The notes under the pieces were generated by a model. That model was not told the origin of the DNA, searched no databases, and was given only the letters and a program-made list of their open reading frames with translations. Both the position numbers and the translations under genes were made by a program. Source: Fusibacter sp. A1 (GTDB lineage: Bacteria; Bacillota; Clostridia; Peptostreptococcales; Acidaminobacteraceae). From it: DNA of 64,000 nucleotides. The stretch's first letter is position 1; each line of letters opens with the position of its first letter. Location of the stretch: positions 62,001 through 126,000 of the forward strand of contig NZ_QQWI01000009.1 in NCBI RefSeq assembly GCF_004125825.1, written 5' to 3'. Shown piece by piece: positions 24,541-34,216 of the stretch.

Positions 24541-25935
24541 TTATGAGCCTAATCCCTTGAACTCCTTGATTTTGTTGTAAAGCTGCCTCGAACTGATTGC
24601 AAGTATTTCTGCCGCCTTGTCCATATCATTGCCCACCCTCTCGAGAATGCTTGTGATATGTTCCCTCTCGGCCTGCATCCGCACACCCTTTAGGGTTTCA
24701 TCTGTTGAAGCCTGGGATTCTTTTATCCCGTTACTTGAATAATCCGCCGAGGGGATGATTCGGTTTCTATTCAAGTCATCAACCGTCAGATAATCACCCT
24801 CACTAAAGACAAGTAGGCGTTCGATAATGTTCTTAAGCTCTCTGATATTGCCAGGATAGTTGTACTCAACCAGTATATCTAAAAGGTTATCTGTCAAACC
24901 CAATGTTTTCTTCTTCATTTCAAATTTCGCTTTTGTAAAAAAGTAGTCGATAAGTAAGGGGATATCTTCTTTCCTATCCCTAAGCGGAGGCATCTCCAGT
25001 ATCACCGTGTTGATCCTGTAATATAGATCCTCCCTAAACTCCTTGATTAGGATACTTTGCTCCAGGTTTTTGTTTGTCGCGCTGATCAGTCGAAAATTCG
25101 TTGCGATCGGCTGATTGCTTCCTATACGTTCAATCTCCTTGGTTTCGATATTTCTGAGCAGCTTGATCTGAGTCGAAAGTGGAATGTCTCCGATTTCGTC
25201 TAAAAACAGGGTGCCTTTGTTGGCAGCCTCGAATCGACCGATTCTTGTATTCATCGATCCAGTGAAGGCTCCCTTCTCATGGCCGTAGAGCTCAGCCTCG
25301 ATCATGGACTCCGAGAACGCATAACAGTTCACCGGCAGGAATACCTCGTGCTTTCGCTTACTGCATAGGTGAATGTATCTGGCGATCACCTCTTTACCGA
25401 CTCCCGACTCACCTAAGATCAAAACGTTGGCATCCGTCAGAGCGACTTTTTCAGCAGCTTTGATCGTGTTTGAAAAAACGCCGCTCTTAGACCTCAACAT
25501 AAAATCAGTCTGAGCAAACTCCTTTTTCAACAGCTCATTCTCACGCTTCAGCGAGCGGAGGCTTTCTACCTTTTCGATCTCAAAAATAAGCTCTTCGGGA
25601 TTATTGCTCTTGATAAAGTAAGAAAAAGCTCCTCTTCGAATTGCCTCCACTGCGTTTTCGATACTACCAAAACCTGTGATCATGATGCAGTGTGGTCTAA
25701 AATCATCATAATCGTCCTTCTCCTGGATGTAACTCAACACATCCATACCCGACATTCCAGACATTTTAAGGTCTGAAAGCACCAGGTCGAAGCTTTCCCG
25801 ATCGATCAGCCGAATTCCTTCTTCACCCGATTCGGCGATGCGAATCGAATACCCTCTTCTTTCAAGGATGATCTTCAACAACTCACTAAAGTCCAGCTCA
25901 TCGTCGATGATCAATATTTTCATCAAGTTAGTCAT
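24541..25935 (-). CDS. Sigma-54 dependent response regulator (NtrC type)
   Basis: 464 residues: receiver domain (ILIIDDE, phospho-Asp in [10 protein letters not shown] about 54, Lys in YFIKSNN), AAA+ domain with Walker A GESGVGKE, the sigma-54 contact loop GAFTGS, Walker B FLDEIGD and arginine-finger region, and a C-terminal Fis-type helix-turn-helix ([20 protein letters not shown]). It activates RNA polymerase carrying sigma-54 when phosphorylated. ATG 25935 has AAGGAG seven bases upstream and lies 11 bases after the kinase stop. The nearest sigma-54 promoter is the consensus one before nhaC, so the nhaC-kinase-regulator operon is the probable target. Confidence 0.94.
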   Translation of the reverse strand: MTNLMKILIIDDELDFSELLKIILERRGYSIRIAESGEEGIRLIDRESFDLVLSDLKMSGMSGMDVLSYIQEKDDYDDFRPHCIMITGFGSIENAVEAIRRGAFSYFIKSNNPEELIFEIEKVESLRSLKRENELLKKEFAQTDFMLRSKSGVFSNTIKAAEKVALTDANVLILGESGVGKEVIARYIHLCSKRKHEVFLPVNCYAFSESMIEAELYGHEKGAFTGSMNTRIGRFEAANKGTLFLDEIGDIPLSTQIKLLRNIETKEIERIGSNQPIATNFRLISATNKNLEQSILIKEFREDLYYRINTVILEMPPLRDRKEDIPLLIDYFFTKAKFEMKKKTLGLTDNLLDILVEYNYPGNIRELKNIIERLLVFSEGDYLTVDDLNRNRIIPSADYSSNGIKESQASTDETLKGVRMQAEREHITSILERVGNDMDKAAEILAISSRQLYNKIKEFKGLGS

Positions 25936-25946
25936 TCCATTACTCC

Positions 25947-27884
25947 TTACACTGCCTCTTTTAACGTGATAATGAATGTTGAACCACACTCTGGAGCACT
26001 TTCAACTTTTATGGCACCATTTATTTTTTTTAGTTCTGTATATACGATATAAAGTCCCAGTCCTGTGCCTTCACCCGGCGCCTTCGTGGTATAAAACGGA
26101 TCAAACAGCCGGCTAAGATGGCTTGGCTCAATCCCTATTCCATTATCGGATACTGTGATCTGAATGCCACCTTCCTCATGAAGGTCGCAGGTGATTTTGA
26201 CCTCGCCAGCTCCCTTTAGCGCATCGCAGGCATTACTCACCAGGTTGATGATCACATGCCTTAAGGAGTGCTCGTTCGTTCGAAAGATCAGGCTCGGTTC
26301 ACAGATCAGTTCAAAGGAGATGTGTTCATTCTTGTTAGTTGTCCTGAAATATTCAAGAATCTCCTCAATGATAGGTATCACATTGATTTCAGCGGATTCG
26401 ACGCCATCAAACCTTGAAAACTTGAGTAGATTGTCAATGATCCTACTCGCTCTTAAGACCGATGAATTGATGGCGTTGATCGATTTTACAACCACCGGGT
26501 CGCTGTCTGTGACCATATCATTTAGCAGAAATGTCGAATTTCTTATCACCCCAAGCGGGTTTCGAAGCTCGTGGGCGACACCCGAAGCAAGTTGCCCGAT
26601 AGCTTCCATGCGGTTGCTATGGATCATCTGCTGTTCCTTAATCTTATCATAGGTTATGTCGCTGATTAACAGCATTCTTTCATGCTCAAACTTTACCTGA
26701 TAGAGTCTTCCCTCGCACTGAAATTCACAATTACTGTCATTCGCAAGTGCCATCATGGCACGGTTCAACAGATCGATCTCATAGGTGTGCTTGCCAAGCA
26801 GCGACTCCTTCCTTACACTTAGGTAATTCACAAGCGCTAGATTTACATTCGTAATCAGCTTGTTTTCATCAATCACAATCATAAAATTCTTTAAGCTGTC
26901 GAATGCGAATTGCAGTTCTCTGGTTTTGAACTGGACCAGTGATTTAAGCTTCATGTTACCGTACATGATCAGGCTCAGAAAAATTCCTAGAAGGGCGGTA
27001 ATCATGAAGATTCCTACTTTCAATTTTTCAGTATCGGTATTTCTATTAAGAAGAAGTGAATAACCGCTCCACTTCTGATTGATCTTGTCGAGAGTTCCAT
27101 TTTTTCTTAATTCGAAGATCGCCCTGTTCACACTCCTTAGAAGTTCTTTTTCACCTTTTGGAACGGCAATCGAGCAGCTTTGGTCGTAGACGGATTCGTT
27201 GATGAAGACAAACTGATTCAGCACCGACAATTCATTAAGGTAATACCAGATCACCGGTTCGTCACCAAGCACGGCCTGTACCTCGTCATTCTGAAGGAGC
27301 ACCAGAGCATCTCCGACATTATCGGTTTCTACGATATCCACCAAAGGGTATCTGGACCTTATCACCTCTATGGAATAATCCCCTTTTTGAACAGCGATCG
27401 TTTTTCCACCTATCGCCTCGGCGAGCCCTTCTTCCTCAGTCCCCGCCTTGACTACAAGTGCCCCTTTAAGATCGTAAAGGGGATTTGAAAAATCATAAAA
27501 TTCACTTCTTGAGACCGAAGGAACCATATCGCATAAGTCTGTTTTCTTTTGTGACAGCGCCTCTAGCGCATCATTCCAAACCATCGGCTTAGAAAGGATC
27601 GGCACGCCAAGTTGAATGGAGATCGCATTCATGTAATCGACCACAAGCCCCATGTACTGTCCGGATTCCGACTCCATAATTCCAAGTGGCGGTTCGCTGA
27701 TATTGCCCCCATAAATGAGTTTCGATTTAGCTTGAAGGTACTCTAAATCGTCTTCACTAGGCGGCAATGAATAATAGATATATTCAAAGATGGAAACATC
27801 GTATTCAAGATGGATCAACTGGTTGAAAAACAAGCCGAACATCATGATGAATGTGACTATGAGTGTCAGTATTTTAAGTTTCAT
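25947..27884 (-). CDS. Sensor kinase with binding-protein sensor domain
   Basis: 645 residues. Span about 7-24; outer SBP_bac_3 domain about 50-275 (GGNISEPPLGIMESESGQY, KKTDLCDMVPSVSRSEFYDF), which in relatives binds amino acids or small acids; span about 290-310; PAS domain about 330-410; HisKA with GVAHELRNPLGVIRN (phospho-His about 440); HATPase with LVSNACDAL, VSDNGIGI and GTGLGLYIVY. Partner of the sigma-54 regulator encoded 11 bases downstream. ATG 27884 follows AGAGGTGA; a longer in-frame form lacks a ribosome site and would overlap nhaC. The sensor type suggests the signal is an organic solute, not Na+. Confidence 0.92.
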   Translation of the reverse strand: MKLKILTLIVTFIMMFGLFFNQLIHLEYDVSIFEYIYYSLPPSEDDLEYLQAKSKLIYGGNISEPPLGIMESESGQYMGLVVDYMNAISIQLGVPILSKPMVWNDALEALSQKKTDLCDMVPSVSRSEFYDFSNPLYDLKGALVVKAGTEEEGLAEAIGGKTIAVQKGDYSIEVIRSRYPLVDIVETDNVGDALVLLQNDEVQAVLGDEPVIWYYLNELSVLNQFVFINESVYDQSCSIAVPKGEKELLRSVNRAIFELRKNGTLDKINQKWSGYSLLLNRNTDTEKLKVGIFMITALLGIFLSLIMYGNMKLKSLVQFKTRELQFAFDSLKNFMIVIDENKLITNVNLALVNYLSVRKESLLGKHTYEIDLLNRAMMALANDSNCEFQCEGRLYQVKFEHERMLLISDITYDKIKEQQMIHSNRMEAIGQLASGVAHELRNPLGVIRNSTFLLNDMVTDSDPVVVKSINAINSSVLRASRIIDNLLKFSRFDGVESAEINVIPIIEEILEYFRTTNKNEHISFELICEPSLIFRTNEHSLRHVIINLVSNACDALKGAGEVKITCDLHEEGGIQITVSDNGIGIEPSHLSRLFDPFYTTKAPGEGTGLGLYIVYTELKKINGAIKVESAPECGSTFIITLKEAV

Positions 27885-27975
27885 CCGTTTTTCACCTCTA
27901 GTTTGTGCCGCTTCAATAAAATAAGTAATGGAATCAGCAGGCGCCGATTCCATTACAAGTATAACATAATTTGAT

Positions 27976-29379
27976 TTAAGCCGATTCCAAAACCGTATCC
28001 GGTTCATCTTCGATTCTTGCGATTACAAGACCGAAATAACTCATTACAATGACAACCAGCGGCATCGTATAATTGAAGATTGCGTATGGCGCATACTCAA
28101 GTGTGGACACTCCCAGTACGCCTAGCAGGAAAACACCGCATGTGTTCCAAGGAATCAGTGCCGATGTCAACGTACCGGCAGATTCAAGCGCATTCGACAG
28201 CGTCTTGGGATGCAAGCCCATTTCACGATAAGCCTTTGCATACATGCGCCCCGGAAGCACGATAGCGATATACTGCTCGGGCATTGTCAGATTACTTCCG
28301 AAACAAGTGGCGATGGTCAAGACGACCAGACCGTGAGCTGTTTTGATTCCCTTTAGAAGTTTTTCTACGATTACTTCAAGCTGACCCGTTTTTTCCATTA
28401 TTCCACCGAACATCATTGCAAGAATCGTAAGTGAAATGGAGTACATCATGTTGCTAAGACCACCCGCGCTTAACAGGTCATCAATGGCTTCAACGCCGGT
28501 TTCGCTGATAAATCCATCATATGCTGCAGAAAGTATCTGTCCAAAATCGACACCTTGCATGATCGGACCCAAAATCGCTCCTAAGATGATTCCTAAGAAG
28601 ATGCCAGGAATCGCAGGTACTTTTCTTGAGATAGCCACGATAACTGCAATCGGTGGGATCAGCAGCACAGGAGATATGGTGAAGTTCGCCATAAGCCCTT
28701 CCTTCATCGTAATGATCGCAGACAAGTCAGCGCTGGCCCCACCATATTTCACGCCCATGATGCCGAAGAACACAAGCGTGATCGTATAGGCCACGATCGT
28801 CGGTCTTAGCATGAATTTAACATGGGTGAACACATCCGTTCCAGCCATCGCAGGAGCTAGATTGGTCGTATCAGAAAGCGGTGACATCTTATCGCCGAAA
28901 TAAGCCCCCGAAATAATCGCACCAGCTGCAACAGGCGCAGGTATTCCCATTCCTTGGGCAATCCCCATAAGCGCGATACCGATCGTACCTGCAGTTCCCC
29001 ATGATGTTCCTGTAGCTAAAGATGTAATTGAACAGATAATGACAGCGGCGACTAAGAAGATCTTAGGCGTCAAAATATTTAGCCCATAGTAAATCATCGA
29101 CGGTACAACACCCGATAAGATCCAAATTCCAATCAATACACCTATGATGGCTAGGATAACGACAGCCTGAAGCGCCTGCCTGATACCATCAAACATGCTT
29201 TCCTCAATCGTTTTCCAGTCATAGCCGATCTTCAGCGCGATGACAGCCGCGATTGCAGTCCCGATGAGCATCGGGATGTGAGGATTGGCACCGAACACTG
29301 CAATACCTACCCCCATCACGAGCATCAGGCAGCCAAATGACAATAGCGCCTCATAAAAATGCGGTTTTCTAACTTTCAT
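27976..29379 (-). CDS. nhaC: NhaC-family Na+/H+ or organic-acid antiporter
   Basis: A 467-residue membrane protein with about eleven to twelve spans of the NhaC family. Family motifs: SLATGTSWGTAGTIGIALMG (about 120-139), GAYFGDKMSPLSDTTNLAPA (about 160-180, with ion-site Asp/Ser/Thr) and a C-terminal LIPWNTCGVF (about 415). Members exchange Na+ for H+, or malate for lactate with Na+/H+ (MleN type). Because the linked kinase senses through an amino-acid-type binding domain, an organic substrate is quite possible. AAGGAGGAG precedes ATG; a sigma-54 promoter lies 37-52 bases upstream. Confidence 0.9.
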   Translation of the reverse strand: MKVRKPHFYEALLSFGCLMLVMGVGIAVFGANPHIPMLIGTAIAAVIALKIGYDWKTIEESMFDGIRQALQAVVILAIIGVLIGIWILSGVVPSMIYYGLNILTPKIFLVAAVIICSITSLATGTSWGTAGTIGIALMGIAQGMGIPAPVAAGAIISGAYFGDKMSPLSDTTNLAPAMAGTDVFTHVKFMLRPTIVAYTITLVFFGIMGVKYGGASADLSAIITMKEGLMANFTISPVLLIPPIAVIVAISRKVPAIPGIFLGIILGAILGPIMQGVDFGQILSAAYDGFISETGVEAIDDLLSAGGLSNMMYSISLTILAMMFGGIMEKTGQLEVIVEKLLKGIKTAHGLVVLTIATCFGSNLTMPEQYIAIVLPGRMYAKAYREMGLHPKTLSNALESAGTLTSALIPWNTCGVFLLGVLGVSTLEYAPYAIFNYTMPLVVIVMSYFGLVIARIEDEPDTVLESA

Positions 29380-29415
29380 AATTAATCTCCTCCTTATTTA
29401 GATAGTAATAGATAT

Positions 29416-29431
29416 TGCAAGTCGCGTGCCA
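29416..29431 (-). promoter_or_regulatory. Sigma-54 promoter of nhaC operon
   Basis: Minus strand TGGCACGCGACTTGCA: the GG (-24) and GC (-12) pairs are ten bases apart, matching the sigma-54 consensus TGGCACG-N4-TTGC at every key base. The operon's third gene encodes a sigma-54 activator. No clear activator-binding palindrome was found upstream. Confidence 0.9.
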
Positions 29432-29502
29432 GAAAATTCTGACATCATTTTAGGCATTTCACTGATACAAGGGGGGATCATTAAAACTGAACAAGCTATA
29501 AA

Positions 29503-29540
29503 TTGAAAAAAACTTCAATTTACATTGAAGTTTTTTTCAA
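29503..29540. terminator. Bidirectional terminator
   Basis: Perfect 17-bp stem TTGAAAAAAACTTCAAT and its complement, loop TTAC, with internal A7/T7 runs. Lies just past the YD-repeat gene and upstream of the nhaC promoter, insulating the two. Confidence 0.9.
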
Positions 29541-29549
29541 TCAACCACT

Positions 29550-30008
29550 TTAGTCGCTAGTCTTTCTTGCTTTTTTAAGCACGATCGTCTCCGTCCGTTC
29601 ATTTCGATCATTATAGCTGTATTCTTCATAAACACCTTCGGCATCCTCAAAGCTGATCACATTGCCATGCTGGTCAAAGACACATCTTTCCCAGTGCCCT
29701 AGCGAGTCCTTATAGAAAATAAGGTTGTTACTGTCATCATACGTATGTTCTTCCCAGTACTCGTGAGAATCTTCATGATAGATGATGTTACCCTTTTCGT
29801 CGTATCGCTTTTTAGACCAGTAGTGTTCCTTATTGGAATACTCAAAGTAGATTTCGTTCCCGACATCGTCATAGGACCATTTTTTATAAGAACCATCCGG
29901 ATACGCGTGGTAGATCTCCTTGCCCTTTTCGTCAAAGGCGATTCTTTCACCCTCTTCATTCGACTGCAACTGATCGATATCTATCCCATGCCATCTATCC
30001 TTCTTCAT
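29550..30008 (-). CDS. Small YD/RHS-type repeat protein
   Basis: 152 residues made almost wholly of six or so repeats of about 20 residues with the pattern YDxxGNxIYxxDSxxxxWxxxx (examples SYDDVGNEIYFEYSN, RYDEKGNIIYHEDSH, TYDDSNNLIFYKDSL, VFDQHGNVISFEDAE). This resembles the YD repeats of RHS proteins, but there is no signal peptide, no RHS core or toxin end, and the protein is short and acidic. Likely a free-standing cytoplasmic beta-solenoid-like or sugar-binding scaffold; role unknown. ATG 30008 with TTAAGGAGG. Confidence 0.7.
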   Translation of the reverse strand: MKKDRWHGIDIDQLQSNEEGERIAFDEKGKEIYHAYPDGSYKKWSYDDVGNEIYFEYSNKEHYWSKKRYDEKGNIIYHEDSHEYWEEHTYDDSNNLIFYKDSLGHWERCVFDQHGNVISFEDAEGVYEEYSYNDRNERTETIVLKKARKTSD

Positions 30009-30132
30009 AAATGACCTCCTTAAATAGCTGTAGTCCGCCAATACCATACTTGTTACATACCCCATAGTCTAAAGAATATGCCAAAAAAAAGATGTCAAAA
30101 CGCTGGTATTGCCGCGAGAGGATAAGCTGTCC

Positions 30133-30156
30133 TATTCATGATGTAGGTCATGAATA
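30133..30156. promoter_or_regulatory. Perfect 9-6-9 palindrome between divergent genes
   Basis: TATTCATGA, six bases, TCATGAATA. Lies between the YD-repeat gene (minus) and the double GNAT gene (plus), about 95 bases before the latter's ATG, so an operator is plausible. No T-run, so not a terminator. Confidence 0.5.
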
Positions 30157-30249
30157 ATCGGATTGGTTTATTATAGGTATTTCCTAGCAGGCAAAACCGC
30201 CTATCATTTAGTATAATCAACTTAAGAAGATCAACCATAAAGGAGACTT

Positions 30250-31137
30250 ATGAAAAATCATCCGCATATCCTATTGAAAAGCTATTTAAACAAAGACGAC
30301 ATAAAGGCGATCAAGACACTTGAACAACTGTGCAAGGAACATGACAAGACCTCGCTAAAGCTTGAACTCGAATATAAAGCAAGCATTTCAGCCGGTGCAG
30401 ATCCCAGACTCGATGAAATCAGTGAGATCATGTACTTTGAGGACGACTCACTTGTCGGATACCTGGGAATAGGCAACTTCGGCAGTTTCGAACCGGAGCT
30501 CAACGGCATGGTGCATCCCGATTACCGCAGAAAGGGCATCTTCAAAAGACTCTACGCTCAGGCTACCTACGAGTGTTCCAAGACGCCCCAGCCCCATATG
30601 CTTCTTTTGACAGACAGGGATTCGGTTTCAGGATCGACCTTTGTAAAAAACACAGGAGCCCGCCTACATCACAGCGAGTTCGAAATGTACCTTGATAAAA
30701 AAACGCTTGATCAGTTGCCCGCGATCGAACCTGTCATCACCCTAAGAAAGGCTTCCAATCAAGACACCGATGAGATAGCAAGGCAAAACGCCGTCTACTT
30801 CGGGTGCCCCATCGACGAGGTGCAGCGTCTTATTCCAGAAGAGGAAGAAGCAAATGGCATGACCATTTTCATCGCAGAATGCGGCTCCACCGTAGTCGGA
30901 AAGGTTCATCTAGCCCTTTATGACGGCGTGGGCTCAATTTACGGCCTAGGCATACTTGAAGCTTATCGGGGCAAAGGTTACGGAAAGCAGCTTTTAAGAC
31001 TGGGGGTTCAGGAGCTCCTTGCTAAGAAGGCAAGCGATGTTTTCCTACAGGTGGAGGCACAAAACGACAACGCGCTTCAGCTGTATATTTCGAGTGGCTT
31101 TTATGTGACATCCACCATGGATTATTATCTAAAGTAA
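30250..31137 (+). CDS. Tandem GNAT acetyltransferase
   Basis: A 295-residue protein with two GNAT folds. The first (about 40-150) has LVGYLGIGNFGSFEPELNGM and HPDYRRKGIFKRLY, the second (about 160-295) has VVGKVHLALYDGVGSIYGLG and the acetyl-CoA loop EAYRGKGYGKQLLRLGVQEL followed by LQVEAQNDNALQLYISSGF. Both loops keep the R/Q-x-x-G-x-G/I pattern, although the first (RRKGIF) is weaker and may be structural. Mycothiol-synthase-like double GNAT layout; substrate unknown. AAAGGAG precedes ATG by six bases. Single-gene unit. Confidence 0.88.
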   Translation: MKNHPHILLKSYLNKDDIKAIKTLEQLCKEHDKTSLKLELEYKASISAGADPRLDEISEIMYFEDDSLVGYLGIGNFGSFEPELNGMVHPDYRRKGIFKRLYAQATYECSKTPQPHMLLLTDRDSVSGSTFVKNTGARLHHSEFEMYLDKKTLDQLPAIEPVITLRKASNQDTDEIARQNAVYFGCPIDEVQRLIPEEEEANGMTIFIAECGSTVVGKVHLALYDGVGSIYGLGILEAYRGKGYGKQLLRLGVQELLAKKASDVFLQVEAQNDNALQLYISSGFYVTSTMDYYLK

Positions 31138-31174
31138 GTTCAACATATGGTGTTCAAACTCACAAGATTTATCA

Positions 31175-32290
31175 TTAAAGCAATGCTGCCACAATACCTC
31201 CAATCATAATGGAAAGTCCATTGATTATCCAAGGATTGGTCAATCTAATGAACTCCTCGTTTTTCAAACCACGCTTATTAAGTAGATAATCGACACTTGG
31301 AAAGCCTATCATGCAAGCCAAGCCAATTGCCAGTGAATGATAGGTCTTGATTCCAAATAGCGGTGCAAGTATGACAGCACAAATTGCCAAGGACATAACA
31401 GCAACTAGTAGGATGACTATTACAGGAATCAATAGTCCTATAATTGCTTTTAACGGAGTATTTGCTAATGTTTCTAGCAGCAGGGACATTAATCCAAGCA
31501 AGAGTAACCCATAGGAGTCGGCACGCGCCAGCGGTTTTTTATCTAAAATGCCAAAATGACCTAACAACGCACCAGAAAACAATGCGACCACTGCAAAATG
31601 GATTCCTATTCCTGCAAATAGTTTCAGATGAATCCACTTAGCAACTAATGAAAACACAAGAATTCCACCTAAATAGTACGCTGGTGACTTCATATGCGTT
31701 GGGATTCGATCAATCAGCGCATTCTTTTCCTCGTTTACTTCAAATTTACTGCAATTCAATGTATTCGTTTCTTGCATCGCTTTTTTTAGAACAATCTCCA
31801 AAATCGGTATCGCAACTGCGCTTTGAAGCATAAAAATCAACCACGGGATTGCTGACAACTCCTTATGTGTTGCAAGCGATGCCACTGAAGTGATAGCGGC
31901 AGTGGCACCGCCTCCAAAAACTGGCCCCAATGCAATAAGCGCTATTTCCTTTGTGAAGATTACCGCACTTACCATATAGACCGCCATCAAGCTAAGCGCT
32001 ACGACCGAAAGTAAAAACGCAAACTCCCTTTTATAACGCCTGAAATCTGAACGATCTATGGCCGTACCTGAATGTATGACTAAAACATTGAATGCGATGA
32101 AGCCCACCGCTTTCATGTTGGAAAGTTCGGCGATATCCTTTGGTATCCATCCATAGTGAAATCCTACAACCCCCAAAACTCCAAGCACGAGCGGCAAGCC
32201 TAATCTCATTTTAGTCATTCCAGCGATTAGCTGAGAAATAATTACCATTACTAAAAATACCGTTAATGCCACTTCAAACGTATAGGTCAT
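31175..32290 (-). CDS. Polytopic membrane transporter, family not recognised
   Basis: A 371-residue protein with about ten spans. A glycine-rich turn GPVFGGGATAAITSVASL between spans 4 and 5 recalls ion-coupled carriers of the GltS/citrate type, and the two halves look like inverted repeats, but I cannot name the family. It lies 47 bases after the CocE-type hydrolase gene, separated from it by a terminator whose T-run ends at the ribosome site (AGGAGGAG). Probable job: uptake of the hydrolase's substrate or export of its product. ATG 32290 chosen; a longer reading would start inside the terminator. Confidence 0.72.
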   Translation of the reverse strand: MTYTFEVALTVFLVMVIISQLIAGMTKMRLGLPLVLGVLGVVGFHYGWIPKDIAELSNMKAVGFIAFNVLVIHSGTAIDRSDFRRYKREFAFLLSVVALSLMAVYMVSAVIFTKEIALIALGPVFGGGATAAITSVASLATHKELSAIPWLIFMLQSAVAIPILEIVLKKAMQETNTLNCSKFEVNEEKNALIDRIPTHMKSPAYYLGGILVFSLVAKWIHLKLFAGIGIHFAVVALFSGALLGHFGILDKKPLARADSYGLLLLGLMSLLLETLANTPLKAIIGLLIPVIVILLVAVMSLAICAVILAPLFGIKTYHSLAIGLACMIGFPSVDYLLNKRGLKNEEFIRLTNPWIINGLSIMIGGIVAALL

Positions 32291-32300
32291 GTCTCCTCCT

Positions 32301-32326
32301 AAAAAAAGAAGGGTTTCCCCTTCTTT
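32301..32326 (-). terminator. Terminator abutting the transporter's ribosome site
   Basis: Minus strand stem AAAGAAGGG / CCCTTCTTT, loop GAAA, then T7 followed directly by AGGAGGAGACATG. A complete terminator between the CocE gene and the transporter gene with no room for a promoter after it. Confidence 0.85.
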
Positions 32327-32337
32327 CATAAAGCTTC

Positions 32338-34179
32338 TTAGTGTGTACTTCCATTTCCACTTCCGCTAAAGGAACCACTGCCAACAATAGGTTGCAGCCA
32401 GTTTTCAGACGGCGTCTCTGGAATGACGGGTAGTAAAATATACGAAGGATAATCCGCATCTCGAAAGATTTTGTAATTGATTGTGTTGGCGCTAGGAATC
32501 GGACCTAAATGACCGAGTTTACCTTGCCAAGCTTCCTTTTGATGCTCAAAGTTGTCCATTGCCTTAATCTCAATTTCCAAACTCGTTCCGGAATCAAATA
32601 CCATGCCGATCGGATTAATTTCGATTATGTACTCGTTAATTTCACCAGGAACCACTTTTACCACTCTACTATGGTCATGTACAGGACGTCCAATGTCTGA
32701 CTTTTCAGCATCATAAGGGTGTGACGCCTTTAAAGAACCCGTTCTGCACAGTGGCATTCTGGTACCACCTTGCGTAATCTGCCATAATTTAACGATGAAG
32801 TTCGCATCTTCAGCGTCGATTGAAGCAAACAGCCGCAACTCGATCGGACCTGTAAACTCTGTAGGACGGCTGAATCTATCTGTTCTATAGACAAGTCTTT
32901 CCACGTCATTCGTTATATTAGGCGGGCGGTGAGTGAAGCTATCGGGCGGCAGTGCACCTTCGGGGTCCTTTTCCCATCTGAGCTGCCCAAAAGTTCTAAG
33001 GTATAGTTTTCTAAAATCTGTTCTTGCAAGTGGATATTCAGATTCATAACGGTAACCACGTCCAATGATGTTCATTTTAAATGGAGGTTCGTCCAGTATT
33101 CCGGTATCAGTACCTTTCATCCAGTGATCATACCATCTTAAGCATTCCTCGTTCATAAAACGATATGGTAGCTCCATACCACCATAAGACTCCATAACAC
33201 CCGCTCGTTTGACGCAACTTAACTCTTTGGAATTCATAGCGTTAAATACAGGCGCAGACCATCTTCCAGTAGGCGCCCAACCGCATTTGAAATACGTAGG
33301 GACCTCCACCTGGTCGTAAATGAATTTCGCGGAGCGTTGCTTCCAAAATTCATCATCTTGTGGATGTAATAAGTAATCCAAGTAAAACGTATGATACCTC
33401 GGCGGCCAAGTATTGAACATCTTATTGAAGTAGGAGATAATCGCAATATCAGGGTCTTTTTGAACTTCCTTCATACGTTCTTTCAGCTCTTTCTCACTAT
33501 ACATTTTTTCTGACCAAAGCCTTGGAGTATGCGAAGGGCAAAGTTCCCAGTACATGCTCATGTACGTATTCGCAACCCCGCCATAATAACCGTGTTGGTA
33601 GTAATCATCTGTATAAGAGAGTGGCATGATGCAAGTCAGATGAGGTGGCTTCAGTGCCGCAACCAGCATCTGAATGATACCGAAATACGAGTAGCCAGCC
33701 ATCGCGACTTTTCCATCACATCCTGGGTAATCAGAGCCTAACCACTCAATCACATCGTAACAGTCAAGTTGCTCCTGTGGATTGTAAATGCCATAGAACT
33801 CACCTTCTGAAACGCCGATTCCCCTTGGGTCAGGAATGACAAAGGTGTATCCCCTTTGGACGAAGAAATCGATATCGCCTGCCTCGAGACTATGATCGAA
33901 ATAGTTTGATGATCCCGGCAGTGCGCCGCGCTTCATCGCTTGCATCGTTTTTCCATAAGCGGACCAAGCAAGCAGCGCAGGTGACTTTTCCAGTTCCTTA
34001 GGTCGATATATGTCGGCATAAAGCACAACTCCATCTCTTAAAGTAATCGCGACATTCTCCTCTAACTCCACGGTATACAAGGGTTTAGACAACTGGTCCA
34101 AGTTCTTTGTATACCTTCTGTCCCAATAGACTGGCACTTTTTCCAGTCCGCTCTTTTTTTGAAACTCATCTAATCTCAT
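32338..34179 (-). CDS. CocE/NonD family hydrolase (X-Pro dipeptidyl-peptidase-like)
   Basis: A 613-residue serine hydrolase. N-terminal region leads into the alpha/beta-hydrolase domain with VIPDPRGIGVSEGEF (about 130-144), the nucleophile elbow AGYSYFG (Ser about 165), acid and histidine later (TGILDEPPFKMN region and the DHWMKG cap), and a C-terminal jelly-roll (about 400-600; LRLFASIDAEDANFIVKLW). Relatives cleave esters, amides or cephalosporin/cocaine-type side chains. No signal peptide. AAAGGAGGCAG precedes ATG. Placed after a Crp/Fnr regulator and APC permease gene, so a catabolic role on an imported compound is likely. Confidence 0.88.
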   Translation of the reverse strand: MRLDEFQKKSGLEKVPVYWDRRYTKNLDQLSKPLYTVELEENVAITLRDGVVLYADIYRPKELEKSPALLAWSAYGKTMQAMKRGALPGSSNYFDHSLEAGDIDFFVQRGYTFVIPDPRGIGVSEGEFYGIYNPQEQLDCYDVIEWLGSDYPGCDGKVAMAGYSYFGIIQMLVAALKPPHLTCIMPLSYTDDYYQHGYYGGVANTYMSMYWELCPSHTPRLWSEKMYSEKELKERMKEVQKDPDIAIISYFNKMFNTWPPRYHTFYLDYLLHPQDDEFWKQRSAKFIYDQVEVPTYFKCGWAPTGRWSAPVFNAMNSKELSCVKRAGVMESYGGMELPYRFMNEECLRWYDHWMKGTDTGILDEPPFKMNIIGRGYRYESEYPLARTDFRKLYLRTFGQLRWEKDPEGALPPDSFTHRPPNITNDVERLVYRTDRFSRPTEFTGPIELRLFASIDAEDANFIVKLWQITQGGTRMPLCRTGSLKASHPYDAEKSDIGRPVHDHSRVVKVVPGEINEYIIEINPIGMVFDSGTSLEIEIKAMDNFEHQKEAWQGKLGHLGPIPSANTINYKIFRDADYPSYILLPVIPETPSENWLQPIVGSGSFSGSGNGSTH

Positions 34180-34216
34180 ATGCTGCCTCCTTTATCCTAT
34201 GACTTCATAATAAAAT

